Source of the DNA: Engelhardtia mirabilis
GTDB taxonomy: Bacteria; Planctomycetota; UBA1135; GCA-002686595
Direction of reading: 5' to 3'
DNA length: 64,000 nt
Assembly (NCBI RefSeq): GCF_007748095.1
Contig: NZ_CP036287.1
Location: forward strand, 2,542,001-2,606,000
This document shows, piece by piece, positions 17,763 through 26,531 of this stretch. The notes under the pieces were generated by a model. It had not been told where the DNA came from. It made no database searches and was given only the letters and a program-made list of their open reading frames with translations. Positions within the stretch are counted from its first letter, which is position 1. Each line of letters starts with the position of its first letter. The position numbers were made by a program, and so were the translations under genes.

Positions 17763-18733
17763 GTGGATCCTCGGACGCCAACCCGTCGCGACCGGTCTCG
17801 GTCGTGATGCCCTGCCTCGACGACCGCGAGCTCCTGCGCGAGCACCTGCCGCCGCTCCTGGCCGAGTGCGCCCGGCGAGGGCTCGGCGACGAGGTACTGG
17901 TCGTCGACGACACCGGGCGCGACGCCCTGTCGGCCTGGCTCGCCGAGCACTTTCCACAGGTGCGCTGCGTCGCGCGCGAGGTCAACGGCGGCTTCGCCCG
18001 CGCACTGTTGGACGGCGCCCAGCGCGCGCGGCACGAGCTGCTGTTCGCCATGAATCCGGACATCCTGGTACACCCGGGGTTCCTGGAGCCGCTCATCGCG
18101 CAGCTCGCCGAGGACGAGGTGCACTCGGTGGTGCCCAAGATCCTGTTGCGCGGTCAGCCCGACGAGATCGAGTCTCTGGTCGAGATCGACCACCGGCGCG
18201 ATCTGGCCTACGTGCGACAGCGCGGCCTCGAGGGCGAGGCTGCGCGTTTCGACGGAGCGGCCCGCGACGTCAACTACGCCATCGGCGGCGCGATGCTGGT
18301 GCGGCGCAGCGAGTTCGTCGCGGCCGGTGGCTTCGATCCCCTCTACGAGCCCTTCTACTACGAGGACGTGGACCTGGGTTTCGCCGCCTGGCGCGCCGGC
18401 CGCCGCGTGGTGTACGAGCCTGCGAGCGTGGTCGAGCACCACCATCGCGGGACGATCGCCAAGCACGTGGACGAACGCTTGGTCGTGGCGGTGATCGAGC
18501 GCAACCGATTGCTGTTCCAGTGGCGCTTCCTGGATACGCCCGAGAGCGTCGAGCGGCACCTGTCCGGGCTCTACCGGGCGATCCTCGACGCGCACCTGCG
18601 CGACGAGCGGCAGGAGTTGATCTGGATCGCCCTGGCCCTCGAGCAGCTCGAGGCGCTGCGCGAGTCCCGCGCCCGCCTGGGCCCTGCGGCGCGGACCTAC
18701 GACGAAGTCTGCGAGCGCAGCCGACCGAGCTGA
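17759..18733 (+). CDS. GT2-family glycosyltransferase (rhamnosyltransferase-like)
   Basis: A 324-residue inverting GT-A enzyme. Family 2 motifs are the N-terminal SVVMPCLDDRELLREHLPPL, VVDDTGRD, the donor-site NPDILVHPGFL (in place of DxD) and IGGAMLVRRSEFVAAGGFD followed by YYEDVDLGFAAWRAG with the catalytic-base region. The pattern matches WbbL-like rhamnosyltransferases. The start is GTG at 17759, overlapping the stop of the coiled-coil glycosyltransferase by 4 bp. Its 3' end overlaps the convergent glycosyltransferase gene by 37 bp. Expected to extend the same surface polysaccharide. Confidence 0.87.
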   Translation: MSGSSDANPSRPVSVVMPCLDDRELLREHLPPLLAECARRGLGDEVLVVDDTGRDALSAWLAEHFPQVRCVAREVNGGFARALLDGAQRARHELLFAMNPDILVHPGFLEPLIAQLAEDEVHSVVPKILLRGQPDEIESLVEIDHRRDLAYVRQRGLEGEAARFDGAARDVNYAIGGAMLVRRSEFVAAGGFDPLYEPFYYEDVDLGFAAWRAGRRVVYEPASVVEHHHRGTIAKHVDERLVVAVIERNRLLFQWRFLDTPESVERHLSGLYRAILDAHLRDERQELIWIALALEQLEALRESRARLGPAARTYDEVCERSRPS

Positions 18734-19866
18734 ACCTGCACGGCGCCTGCCGTCTGATCCCAGGTCCAACCGGCCGCGTGGGCGCGGGCGGCGGCCTCCC
18801 GCTGGGGCGTTCGATCGAGCTCGAGGCCTTCGCGCAGGGCCTCGAACCAACCGTCGACGTCGAGGGGCGCGATGTGCACGGCCGCGGTTCCCAGCACCTC
18901 GTTCAAGACCGGTTCGTCGGACGCGATCACCGGGCAGCCGTGGGCCATGGCTTCGAGCGGGGGCAGGCCGAAGCCCTCCGCAAGACTCGGGAAGGCGAAC
19001 AGGCGCGCGTCGGCGTAGAGCGCCGCGAGCTCGCGCTCGTCCACCGATCGACGCCATTCGATCCTGTCGGCGGCGGGCGAGTCGCGCAGCGCCGCCGCGA
19101 TCGCATCACAGCGATAGCCGGGCGGGCCGGCGATGATCCAGCGGTGGGGGAGCCCGGCGGCCACCAACCGCTCGAAGGCACGTAGGACCGTGACGTGGTT
19201 CTTGCGAGGGTCGAGCCTGGCGACCGTCAGCAGGTAGGGGCCGCGCGGGGTTCGGCCGAGGTCGGGAGTGACCCGCGTGGCGTGGTCGCAGCCCAGGGGC
19301 ACGACGTCGATCCTGTCGGGATCTGCGCCCAGTTGCGCGGCCACGAGGTGGGCCACGTGCTCGGTCGGAACTTGCAGACGCGCGCACCGCTCGACCAACG
19401 CACGGGCGTGGCGCTCCATCCGCGCTGCCGTCGGCGGGTCGACGAAACCCGACCCGCCGTCCAGGTACAGGGTGTCGAAGATCGTCGCCGTCTCGATCGC
19501 GCGGCGCACGGGCAGGTGGTTGAGCTGGGTGTGGTGGAAGACGTCGACACCGCCGAGCAGGTCGTCCGCTCCGAGGCCGGTCAGGCGCCGCAGCGGGCGC
19601 CAGATCCGTGAGGGCACTCGCACCCGGAAGAGCCGCGCACTCGCAGGAAGATCGAGCTCGGATGCGGCCAGGCGCGGAGCGGCCAGGGTGGCGCCGAAGA
19701 GGCGCAGCCGGATCGCAGGCTCGCCCGCTCCGAGGGCCCGCACGGTCTCCCGAGCAACCCGGCCGATGCCCTCGCGGTTGACCAGGGCCGGCCTGAAGTC
19801 GATCCCGAGCCTCGTGGGACGCCCCTCGGGCGCCTCCCAGGCGCATTCCTTGGGGGCGAATTGCAA
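18697..19866 (-). CDS. GT4-family glycosyltransferase, start uncertain
   Basis: A GT-B glycosyltransferase. Visible motifs are GIDFRPALVNREGIGRVARE (acceptor side), TVARLDPRKNHVTVLRAFE, and ARLFAFPSLAEGFGLPPLEA with the two donor-binding glutamates. This is the mannosyltransferase-like WbdA/MtfB style of GT4. No ATG lies near the beginning of the homology. The frame is open up to an ATG at 20061, but that would reach into the leader of the divergent gene. A TTG at 19866 gives 389 residues and is used here with low certainty. Its 3' end overlaps the GT2 gene tail to tail by 37 bp. Confidence 0.8.
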   Translation of the reverse strand: MQFAPKECAWEAPEGRPTRLGIDFRPALVNREGIGRVARETVRALGAGEPAIRLRLFGATLAAPRLAASELDLPASARLFRVRVPSRIWRPLRRLTGLGADDLLGGVDVFHHTQLNHLPVRRAIETATIFDTLYLDGGSGFVDPPTAARMERHARALVERCARLQVPTEHVAHLVAAQLGADPDRIDVVPLGCDHATRVTPDLGRTPRGPYLLTVARLDPRKNHVTVLRAFERLVAAGLPHRWIIAGPPGYRCDAIAAALRDSPAADRIEWRRSVDERELAALYADARLFAFPSLAEGFGLPPLEAMAHGCPVIASDEPVLNEVLGTAAVHIAPLDVDGWFEALREGLELDRTPQREAAARAHAAGWTWDQTAGAVQVQLGRLRSQTSS

Positions 19867-20066
19867 AGAAGTGCCGGGCTCAAATGGGTTGCAAGGGGCC
19901 CCTATCGGTAGTCTTAGTGCCCGAGCCCACGGCGACTGTCGCTGACTTGGACGCTTCTTGACCGGACCTTCTTCCCGGCCCCCTACCGTGGGCGGCTCGC
20001 GGCGGGCCGGTGGGCGTCGCCGTCGCGGTATCGGCCAAACCCTCGACGCTCGATTCGGCAACGAAC

Positions 20067-22367
20067 ATGAACTTCAAGACACTACCCCCCCTCACCTGTG
20101 CCGCGCTGGCGATCGCTCCGTTTGCGACCGCTCAGGACAGCGTGGCCATCGGTGGTCCGCTCCCCGGCGATGCCGTGGGCCCGTACATCACCTCCGAACA
20201 AGGCAACCGCTACACGGTCGACCTCCAGCCGCTCTTCAGCACCTGGGGCACCGAGTTTGCGATCGGCCCGATCTCGAAGTCGAGCAAGACTTCGAGCTCG
20301 TTCACGACCAACCTCATGGCGGCCTCCGGCGTCAGCCGTGAGATCCAGGTCAACGTCCCGCTCACCGGGACCTGGGCCGAGCTCACCGTCCCCGGCGTCG
20401 GTGTCAACGACGATCCCGGCGTGAACCTCGCCCCCGTCCAAGTCGCGGCCACCGCTGCCACGGGCGTTCAGCTCGCGGCCGGCTTCGCCGAGTTCGGCAC
20501 CACCGACGGTGGCGCCGGCTTCGACGGTGCGATCGCCAACATCATCAACTACGACCCGACCAACCCCACGCGCCTGTACGTCAACCGCGTCAACGCCGCT
20601 ACCAACGGCTGCAGTGACACGGACGAGCTGACGAACGTGGCCTTCGGTGCGATCAACGCGACCGGCGAGCTGCTGGTCCGCTCGGACGACTTCGGCACCT
20701 CCGGTGTCGGCTGCGCGCCTGGCACCACTGGGAACAACCTGTTCTACGTCAACGCGGCCACCCGCGATCTGACCAAGGTCAACGCCCTTTCGGGCTCGAT
20801 CTTCACCTCGGGTGACTTCCTTTCGACCTTCGAGCCGGTCAGCGCCGCGACCGACACGTTCAGCACCCCCGCGATCATCGACATCGCCGGTGTGCCGTAC
20901 ATCGCGGCGACGAACTTCTCGAACGAGTGGGTCACCAAGCCGGCCCAGCTCGGCGGTCCCTTCCCGGGCAAACTGACGCACTTGGCCCCCGGCGTGACCA
21001 GCACCCGCGGCACCATGTCGGTGACCGAGGACGCCTTCCCGTTCCTCGGCGCCACCGAGGGCGTCGGCGCGATGATCGGTGACATGGGCAGCGGCACCGA
21101 CACCATGAACATCTTCGGCATCGGCGCCGGCGGAGCCGTGACCGGCACCCTCGCGCTGACCCTGCCGGCGGTGATCACGGACAATCTGACCGGGTTCACC
21201 AACCTGGCCGGCGCCAACGAGATCGACCACTACCACAGCCAGGTCGCCTTCAACGGCGGCAACGGCCAGATCGCGATGAACGTCGACCACCTGGGCAACC
21301 TGCTCTGCGCCGTGGTCGTGGATCAGCCCAGTGACGGTGGGGCCGACTGGCCCGTGCACTACATCGCGGTGGCCCGCGTCTCCCCGACCGGCACGGTCGC
21401 CTGGACCATGGCGGCCTACCAGGACGGCGTGGGCGGCGGCAAGCCGTACACGGACGGCGCCGGCACCACCCTCGGTAACCTCGCCGAGCTCGGCGCGGTC
21501 ACCGGCGGCGCCCCCCTCGGCCCGTCGACGAGCTCGCCGATGATCGATTCCTACGGGAACGTCTACTTCTTCGGCGCCTCCTTCGACCTCGGCCCGTCCG
21601 GCTTCGACACCGGTCTGTTCCGCGCGGTCTACGATCCGGCGACCTTCAGCTACGAGCTCGAGCAGCTCTTCAAGGTCGGTCGCGTGCTCGACAGCGGTCT
21701 CGACGCCGGCGGCACCAAGGTTCCCTACCAGATCCAGTTCGTCACCCTCGCTGACAGCAACTCGATCAGCAGCACCGCGCCGTTCAGCCAGAACATCAGC
21801 TCGGACGGTCACGCCGGTCAGACCCACTTCGGTGTCTCCGGTCGCGACTCGCTGCACCTGGGTGGCCTGGTCCTCTCGGCCAGCATCACCTACGACGTCG
21901 ACCTCGACGGTGACTTCGACGACGACGCCGTGGCCGACCCGACGACGCTGGACCAGAACTACCAGGTCCAGCTCTTCATCGGTTCGCCGACGGCCTGTCA
22001 GCTCGACCTCGGCGTGGGTCAAGGTCCCGGCGACGCGAACCTGACGGTCTGCGGCACGGGCCTCGGCGCCGGCCAGTCCAGCCTGATCAAGCTGACCAAC
22101 GTCGCGCCCTTCACCGGCGTGTTCGCGATCCTGTCGTTCCCGGGCCAGCCGAACTTCCCCATCGGTGGCGGCAGCCTGATCTCGGCCTTCGGCCTGGTCG
22201 GCGGCTTCCCCCTCGGCTTCAACGCCGACGCCAACGGTGAGTTCAACTTCACCCTCGGCGGCAGCGGCGTCCCGAACGACTTCGTGCTCCAGTTCCTGGC
22301 GGTCGACCTGCTCGCCCCGCCGAACTTCCTCGAGCTGTCGAACGCGGTCCTGCTCAGCTTCGGTTGA
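20067..22367 (+). CDS. large secreted protein with Cys-containing C-terminal domain
   Basis: A 766-residue exported protein. The start at 20067 gives a normal signal peptide (MNFKTLPPLTCAALAIAPFATAQ). The body (about 25-640) is rich in Gly, Thr, Asp and Asn, with segments like PTNPTRLYVNRVN and a DYDLDGDFDD-like site (VDLDGDFDDDAVAD, near 612), suggesting a calcium-binding beta-propeller-type fold. The last 123 residues (644-766) are a distinct domain beginning CQLDLGVGQGPGD and continuing LTVCGTGLGAGQSS. The same module ends the neighbouring convergent protein at 22477. Function unknown; a role at the cell surface is likely. A strong palindromic terminator follows. Confidence 0.8.
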   Translation: MNFKTLPPLTCAALAIAPFATAQDSVAIGGPLPGDAVGPYITSEQGNRYTVDLQPLFSTWGTEFAIGPISKSSKTSSSFTTNLMAASGVSREIQVNVPLTGTWAELTVPGVGVNDDPGVNLAPVQVAATAATGVQLAAGFAEFGTTDGGAGFDGAIANIINYDPTNPTRLYVNRVNAATNGCSDTDELTNVAFGAINATGELLVRSDDFGTSGVGCAPGTTGNNLFYVNAATRDLTKVNALSGSIFTSGDFLSTFEPVSAATDTFSTPAIIDIAGVPYIAATNFSNEWVTKPAQLGGPFPGKLTHLAPGVTSTRGTMSVTEDAFPFLGATEGVGAMIGDMGSGTDTMNIFGIGAGGAVTGTLALTLPAVITDNLTGFTNLAGANEIDHYHSQVAFNGGNGQIAMNVDHLGNLLCAVVVDQPSDGGADWPVHYIAVARVSPTGTVAWTMAAYQDGVGGGKPYTDGAGTTLGNLAELGAVTGGAPLGPSTSSPMIDSYGNVYFFGASFDLGPSGFDTGLFRAVYDPATFSYELEQLFKVGRVLDSGLDAGGTKVPYQIQFVTLADSNSISSTAPFSQNISSDGHAGQTHFGVSGRDSLHLGGLVLSASITYDVDLDGDFDDDAVADPTTLDQNYQVQLFIGSPTACQLDLGVGQGPGDANLTVCGTGLGAGQSSLIKLTNVAPFTGVFAILSFPGQPNFPIGGGSLISAFGLVGGFPLGFNADANGEFNFTLGGSGVPNDFVLQFLAVDLLAPPNFLELSNAVLLSFG

Positions 22368-22412
22368 TCCGAGCCGCGGGCGGTGATCCACCGCCCGCGG
22401 CCATGGACGAAC

Positions 22413-22449
22413 AAGCGCCCCCGGCTCGATGCTCGAGCCGGGGGCGCTT
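22413..22449. terminator. bidirectional terminator with a perfect 17-bp stem
   Basis: Arms 22413-22429 and 22433-22449 pair perfectly around a 3-base loop. The stem is very G/C-rich with AA at its base, so the hairpin is followed by a short T run on either strand. It lies between the stops of two convergent genes and should end both transcripts. Confidence 0.85.
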
Positions 22450-22476
22450 TCCGACCCGGACGTCCCCCCGAGAGGC

Positions 22477-24027
22477 TCAGGGCGCGAAGACGGCGTTGAT
22501 GGCGTTCGAGATCGTGAAGCCCTGGGTCTGGCTCGCGTCGAACACCACCACCTGGATCTGCAGTTGCAGCGGCCCGCCCCCGCCCACCAGTCCCGGAAGC
22601 AGGTACTCACCGGCGCCGTCGGTGACGAAGGGCAACAGGATGTCCGGCTTGGGCACGATTACCCCGCCGGCGAAGGGCAGGAACTGGGGCGAGAAGCTGG
22701 CCACGAAGGAACTCAGGGCGAGGGGCGGCGCGGAGGTCACCGCGATGTCCGAGCTCTGCCCGCTGCCGAGGCCCGTGCCGCACACGCTCAGAAGCGCGAC
22801 GCCCGGCCCGCTGAAGCCGAGGTCCGGCTGGCAGATCACCGGCGGAGGGGTCGAGACGAGCGAGTAGTCCACGATCACGGGCCGGTGGTCGGACGCGATC
22901 CCGCTCAGAAGCGTCGGCAGCGCGGCGGTGGCGAGCTCCGGCGGCAGATTGCCGCCGGGCAGGGTGTTGGTCAGGAAGACGAACTGACGCACCGTCGTCG
23001 CGATGCTGTCCTGGGAGCCAATGTGGTCCAGCTTCGAGTTGCCCTGGGTCTTGGTCGTGCCGCCGAAGAACTCCGTGGCGGAGTCGTAGACCATGTCCGA
23101 TCCGTCGCGGTCGGTGCCGTCGGTTCCGCCGGAGCTGTCGGCCACGTTCGACTTGGTGATCCAATCCGCGGGGCCCTTGGTGGCGCCGTTCTGGGCCTCG
23201 TCCTCGTTCCAGTCGCCGCCGAAGATGACCGGCGTCGCGGCCGGCAGCACGTTCTGCGCCATGGGGCTGTCGGCGATCTTGTTGAAGGGGTCGGGCGTCC
23301 CCGTACCGGCGCCGTTGAACCAGTACTCGATCACGTAGGAGGCGCGCTGGGCGGCTTCCACCCGCTGGTCGTGGTCGCTGCTGCTGCCGCCGGCCTTCAA
23401 GTGCGCGTTCATCACGACCACGTCGCCGTCGTAGCTGCCGTCGGGCAGGTCGATCTCGGCCACTTGGATCCCGCGCAGCCCGCCGGTGCCCGAGGCGTCG
23501 ATCCAGGAGGCGGCGCTCGAGGCCACGAAGGGAATGTCGGAGCGGGTCGAGAATCCGTCGCCGTTCAGATCCGCGAAGGGGTAGCGGCTCATCACGACAT
23601 TGCGGTTGAAGCCGTCCGAGATGGTGCTGACGAAGACGTGGGGCAGGTCGAAGGCGGGCGCGTACTTCTGCACGTAGGCCGTGACCGTGCCGCCCAGGAA
23701 GGGGTCCGAGCCGCCGTGCATGAAGCGGTCCAGGACCGTGTTCATCTCCGAGACGTTGTCGGCCCCGCCCACGGCGTCGGCGGTCTCCTGCAACAGCAGC
23801 ACGTCGGGTTGGAGCACCGCCACGATGCGAGCCAGGGCCTCCCACTGGCCGCTGTTCTGGAGCTTCGGCACGGAGCTGGCCAGGCCGTCCTGGACGTTCC
23901 AGGTCATCACCCGCAGGTGCAGCGGGTCGTCCTTGCCCCAGTCGCCGGTGGGCGGGTTGAAGCCCTGGGCGAGGGCCTGGCTGGCGAGGGCGAGGAGGGC
24001 GGAGGTCAGGAACACGGGCTGTCGCAT
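22477..24027 (-). CDS. secreted endonuclease/exonuclease/phosphatase-family protein with Cys-containing C-terminal domain
   Basis: A 516-residue exported protein. A signal peptide (MRQPVFLTSALLALASQALA) precedes a metal-dependent EEP domain: MTWNVQDG (about 40), the metal-ligand Glu in LLLQETADAV, NRNVVMSRYP, MNAHLKAGG, FGGDWNEDE with the catalytic Asp and Asn, and the final SDHRPVIVDY. This fold hydrolyses phosphodiesters in nucleic acid or lipid. Residues 398-516 form the same C-terminal module as the convergent protein at 20067 (CQPDLGFSGPG and LSVCGTGLGSGQSS). The start was chosen for the signal peptide. A 10-bp inverted repeat lies around a TAGACT upstream. Confidence 0.85.
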   Translation of the reverse strand: MRQPVFLTSALLALASQALAQGFNPPTGDWGKDDPLHLRVMTWNVQDGLASSVPKLQNSGQWEALARIVAVLQPDVLLLQETADAVGGADNVSEMNTVLDRFMHGGSDPFLGGTVTAYVQKYAPAFDLPHVFVSTISDGFNRNVVMSRYPFADLNGDGFSTRSDIPFVASSAASWIDASGTGGLRGIQVAEIDLPDGSYDGDVVVMNAHLKAGGSSSDHDQRVEAAQRASYVIEYWFNGAGTGTPDPFNKIADSPMAQNVLPAATPVIFGGDWNEDEAQNGATKGPADWITKSNVADSSGGTDGTDRDGSDMVYDSATEFFGGTTKTQGNSKLDHIGSQDSIATTVRQFVFLTNTLPGGNLPPELATAALPTLLSGIASDHRPVIVDYSLVSTPPPVICQPDLGFSGPGVALLSVCGTGLGSGQSSDIAVTSAPPLALSSFVASFSPQFLPFAGGVIVPKPDILLPFVTDGAGEYLLPGLVGGGGPLQLQIQVVVFDASQTQGFTISNAINAVFAP

Positions 24028-24060
24028 GGGGGAGTCTCGGGTGGGGGCAGGGGGGGCGCA

Positions 24061-24092
24061 CGATCGGCGGTCCAAGTCTAGTCCGCCGATCG
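24061..24092 (-). promoter_or_regulatory. inverted repeat around a putative -10 before the EEP gene
   Basis: Perfect 10-bp arms (24061-24070 and 24083-24092) flank a 12-base spacer that contains TAGACT on the minus strand. The right edge is 33 bp upstream of the start codon at 24027. The arrangement looks like an operator over a -10 element. No regulator gene is adjacent. Confidence 0.35.
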
Positions 24093-24147
24093 ACATGGCT
24101 CGGAGCGAGCCCTCTCCCGGACGTCAAAGGCCCCCCTCAGGTGCCCC

Positions 24148-24282
24148 TCACGGCGTCCGAATCAACAGCACGCGGTTGTCGAAGGGCATGGCCACCGGCC
24201 CCGGCAGGCCCAGGGCCGCCGCCTGCCCGCGCTCCGCCAGGACCCGCACCAGGTTCCGGTGGGTGGTGCTACCGAAGGCGAT
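24148..24282 (-). pseudogene. detached in-frame C-terminal tail of the VIT/vWA gene
   Basis: Forty-four sense codons follow the amber codon in the same frame, then TGA. The residues look like real coding sequence (VRVLAERGQAAALGLPG, then VLLIRTP) rather than random read-through. There is no start codon or ribosome site of its own. Confidence 0.6.
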
Positions 24283-26364
24283 CTACTGGTCGACCTCGGT
24301 CCGCGCCCCGGGCTCCAACAGGCGCGAGTCGACCCAGGTGCCCTGGCGCAGGAAGTAGGCCCGGTCGCCCAGGGGGATCACGCCGGTCAGCACCACCTCG
24401 TGGGACGTGCCGTCCAGGTGGCGGTTCATGCGGTTGAGCACCGCCTGCTGGCGCATGGAGCCCGCGTTGATCGACTGGGTCACCGCCGCCCGCCCGACCC
24501 GCGCGCGCAGGGCGCGGTCGGTGAGCAGCTTCAGGGTCAGTTGCAGCCACTTCTCCTGGGGCTCGGTGGCCTGCCCGTCCAGGGTCAGGAAGGCCGTGTA
24601 CTCGGTCAGGGCCCCGAAGCGCAGGCCCAGACGCAGAAGCTCGACGGCGTACTGTTGGAGCTTGGCCGGGGTGTCGCCGCCGGCCCCGGCCGAGCGGATC
24701 GTGTCGATCAAGGCGGCGTTGCGGCGGGCGGCCCACAGCTCCGGCACATAGTCGTTGCCCCCGGCCGCGCGGGCGGGCTCGAGCGTCGTCCGGAAGGTCT
24801 GCGGCTGGCCCAGGAAGTCCCCCTGGAGCTCGAGCGCGATCGGCGCCAGGCCGGAGTAGCGACCCAGGACCAGCAGTTGGTCGTCGGCGAACATATCGGG
24901 CAGGTGCTCGGGCAGGACGTGGGTCACCGCGTCGACCAGCTCGCGGCCATGCTCGTCGACGGCGCGCAGCACGGGACGCGCGAGAATCCCTCCGGTCAAG
25001 CGCTCGAGCACCTCGCCCACCGCAAGCTCGATGTCCTCCTCGGGTGCAACGAAGCGGCTGGAGGCGCCGGAGCGATTGGCCAGCCCGTCCAAGAGTGGCG
25101 CATTCAGGTCGTCGCCGACGCCGAAGGTGAACAGGCGCCGGCCCGCCGCGTTGCGCTCGTCCGCGAGGGCCAGGAGCGTGCGCTCGTCCTTGACACCCAT
25201 CGTCGGTCGGCCGTCGGTCAGGAACAGCACGAGCGGCAACTTGCCCGCCGCGGCATCGGGTCGCAGGGCGTACTTCAGCGCGTCATCGATGTTGGTGCTG
25301 CCTCCGGTGCTGGCCTGGGCCAGGAAGTCGCGGGCCTCGCTCAGGTGCTTTTCGTCCGCGGCCACCGGCGCGGCGAACAGGGGCTGCACGTCGCTCGCGT
25401 AGAGGATCAGGTTGAAGGACTCGTCCGGCCGCAGGCTCTCGAGTACCTGCCGCGCCGCCTCGCGCGCCTGCTCGAACTTCTTGCCGGCCATGGAGCCGGA
25501 GGTGTCGAGCACGAAGGTCACCTCCCGTGCGCGCCCGCGCGCCGCCTTGCGGACCGCGGCCGACGGCGCGGCGATCAACGCGAAGTAGCCCCCGGCCTCG
25601 GGCTTGTCCGGCAGGGTCGGCGAGGCCACGAGCAACGTGTCGAGCATGTCGTTCGAGGCGATCGGGAACAGCACCAGGGGGCCCGGCTCCGGGTAGCGTC
25701 CAGCCGTGGAAGTCAGGCGCAGCTCGTCCAGGGCCACGCGCTCACGCTCGAGCCGGTGCGAGGGGCAGAACACGTCCGCGAGGTCCGAGTCGAGGGCCAC
25801 GCGCACGTCGAAGATCCACGGCACCTCGAAGCCCTGACCTGTCTCCGAGCGCGGCAGCTCGTAGACCCGCGCCGGGCGGCCGGCGTCGGCGCTGCGATCG
25901 GGCAGGGCGTGCTCGTAGGTGATCACGATCGACTGGCTGCCCGTCGTCAACTCGAAGGGCCCCGCCTCCAGGAGCGCATGGCCCGCGAACTCCAAGGGCG
26001 CGGGCGCGGCGACGCGCTTGGCCCAATCCATGGCCGAGTCCGGCGCTGAGTCCCGCGCGATCACCCGATGCGCGAGTTCGGCGCCGTCGTCGCCGTGCAC
26101 CGCAGTCGAGGTCGGCGCGGCCGGCAGCGGCATCCACAGCACCACCGCGGTGGGCTCCTGGGCCGCGGACTCGATGGCAACCGTCAGCCGCGTGGTGGCG
26201 GAGGTCGCGCCCACGCGGCAACTGGCCGAAACGCTCGACAAGGTCGGCAGCGTGTCATGCGCGCCGATCGGAGCCACCCCGAGCTGGGGAACGATCAGGA
26301 ACTGGGGCTCGGGTTGTGGCGACTGGAGCGCGAGCAGCGCGAGGGCGAGGACAGCGAGACCCAT
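24283..26364 (-). CDS. VIT and von Willebrand A domain protein, interrupted by an in-frame amber codon
   Basis: A 693-residue exported protein up to the first stop. A short signal peptide (MGLAVLALALLALQS) precedes a VIT domain (about 30-170) and a vWA domain (about 280-455) with an intact MIDAS: DTSGSM near 285, a Thr/Ser in GGSTNIDDAL, and LTDGRP. After the vWA domain, a C-terminal region continues to TWVDSRLLEPGA. The TAG at 24283-24285 falls inside this conserved tail. The same frame reads on for 44 codons (IAFGSTTHRN, LVRVLAERGQAAALGLPG and DNRVLLI) to a TGA at 24148. That extension resembles the normal family end, so the annotated protein is probably truncated by mutation. It is a single gene. 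Confidence 0.82.
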   Translation of the reverse strand: MGLAVLALALLALQSPQPEPQFLIVPQLGVAPIGAHDTLPTLSSVSASCRVGATSATTRLTVAIESAAQEPTAVVLWMPLPAAPTSTAVHGDDGAELAHRVIARDSAPDSAMDWAKRVAAPAPLEFAGHALLEAGPFELTTGSQSIVITYEHALPDRSADAGRPARVYELPRSETGQGFEVPWIFDVRVALDSDLADVFCPSHRLERERVALDELRLTSTAGRYPEPGPLVLFPIASNDMLDTLLVASPTLPDKPEAGGYFALIAAPSAAVRKAARGRAREVTFVLDTSGSMAGKKFEQAREAARQVLESLRPDESFNLILYASDVQPLFAAPVAADEKHLSEARDFLAQASTGGSTNIDDALKYALRPDAAAGKLPLVLFLTDGRPTMGVKDERTLLALADERNAAGRRLFTFGVGDDLNAPLLDGLANRSGASSRFVAPEEDIELAVGEVLERLTGGILARPVLRAVDEHGRELVDAVTHVLPEHLPDMFADDQLLVLGRYSGLAPIALELQGDFLGQPQTFRTTLEPARAAGGNDYVPELWAARRNAALIDTIRSAGAGGDTPAKLQQYAVELLRLGLRFGALTEYTAFLTLDGQATEPQEKWLQLTLKLLTDRALRARVGRAAVTQSINAGSMRQQAVLNRMNRHLDGTSHEVVLTGVIPLGDRAYFLRQGTWVDSRLLEPGARTEVDQ

Positions 26365-26531
26365 GGACGAGATCCTGTGGGGGGTTGAACGGCGGGTACC
26401 GCTCGATTGTCGACCACGCTCTCATTCCCCGCGGTCACCGGCGGGTAACGGCCCTTCTCGGCCCATGCTCGGATGCCTGCGACGGCGCTGCTGCTCACGG
26501 CACCGATTGCGATCGTGACGCGGGCGATCGA

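Noticed and set aside
20082..22610. Long open frame of about 840 codons on the minus strand, Val/Arg/Glu-rich
   Set aside because: It is the complement of a gene with a signal peptide and a shared C-terminal domain; the translation is low-complexity without motifs.
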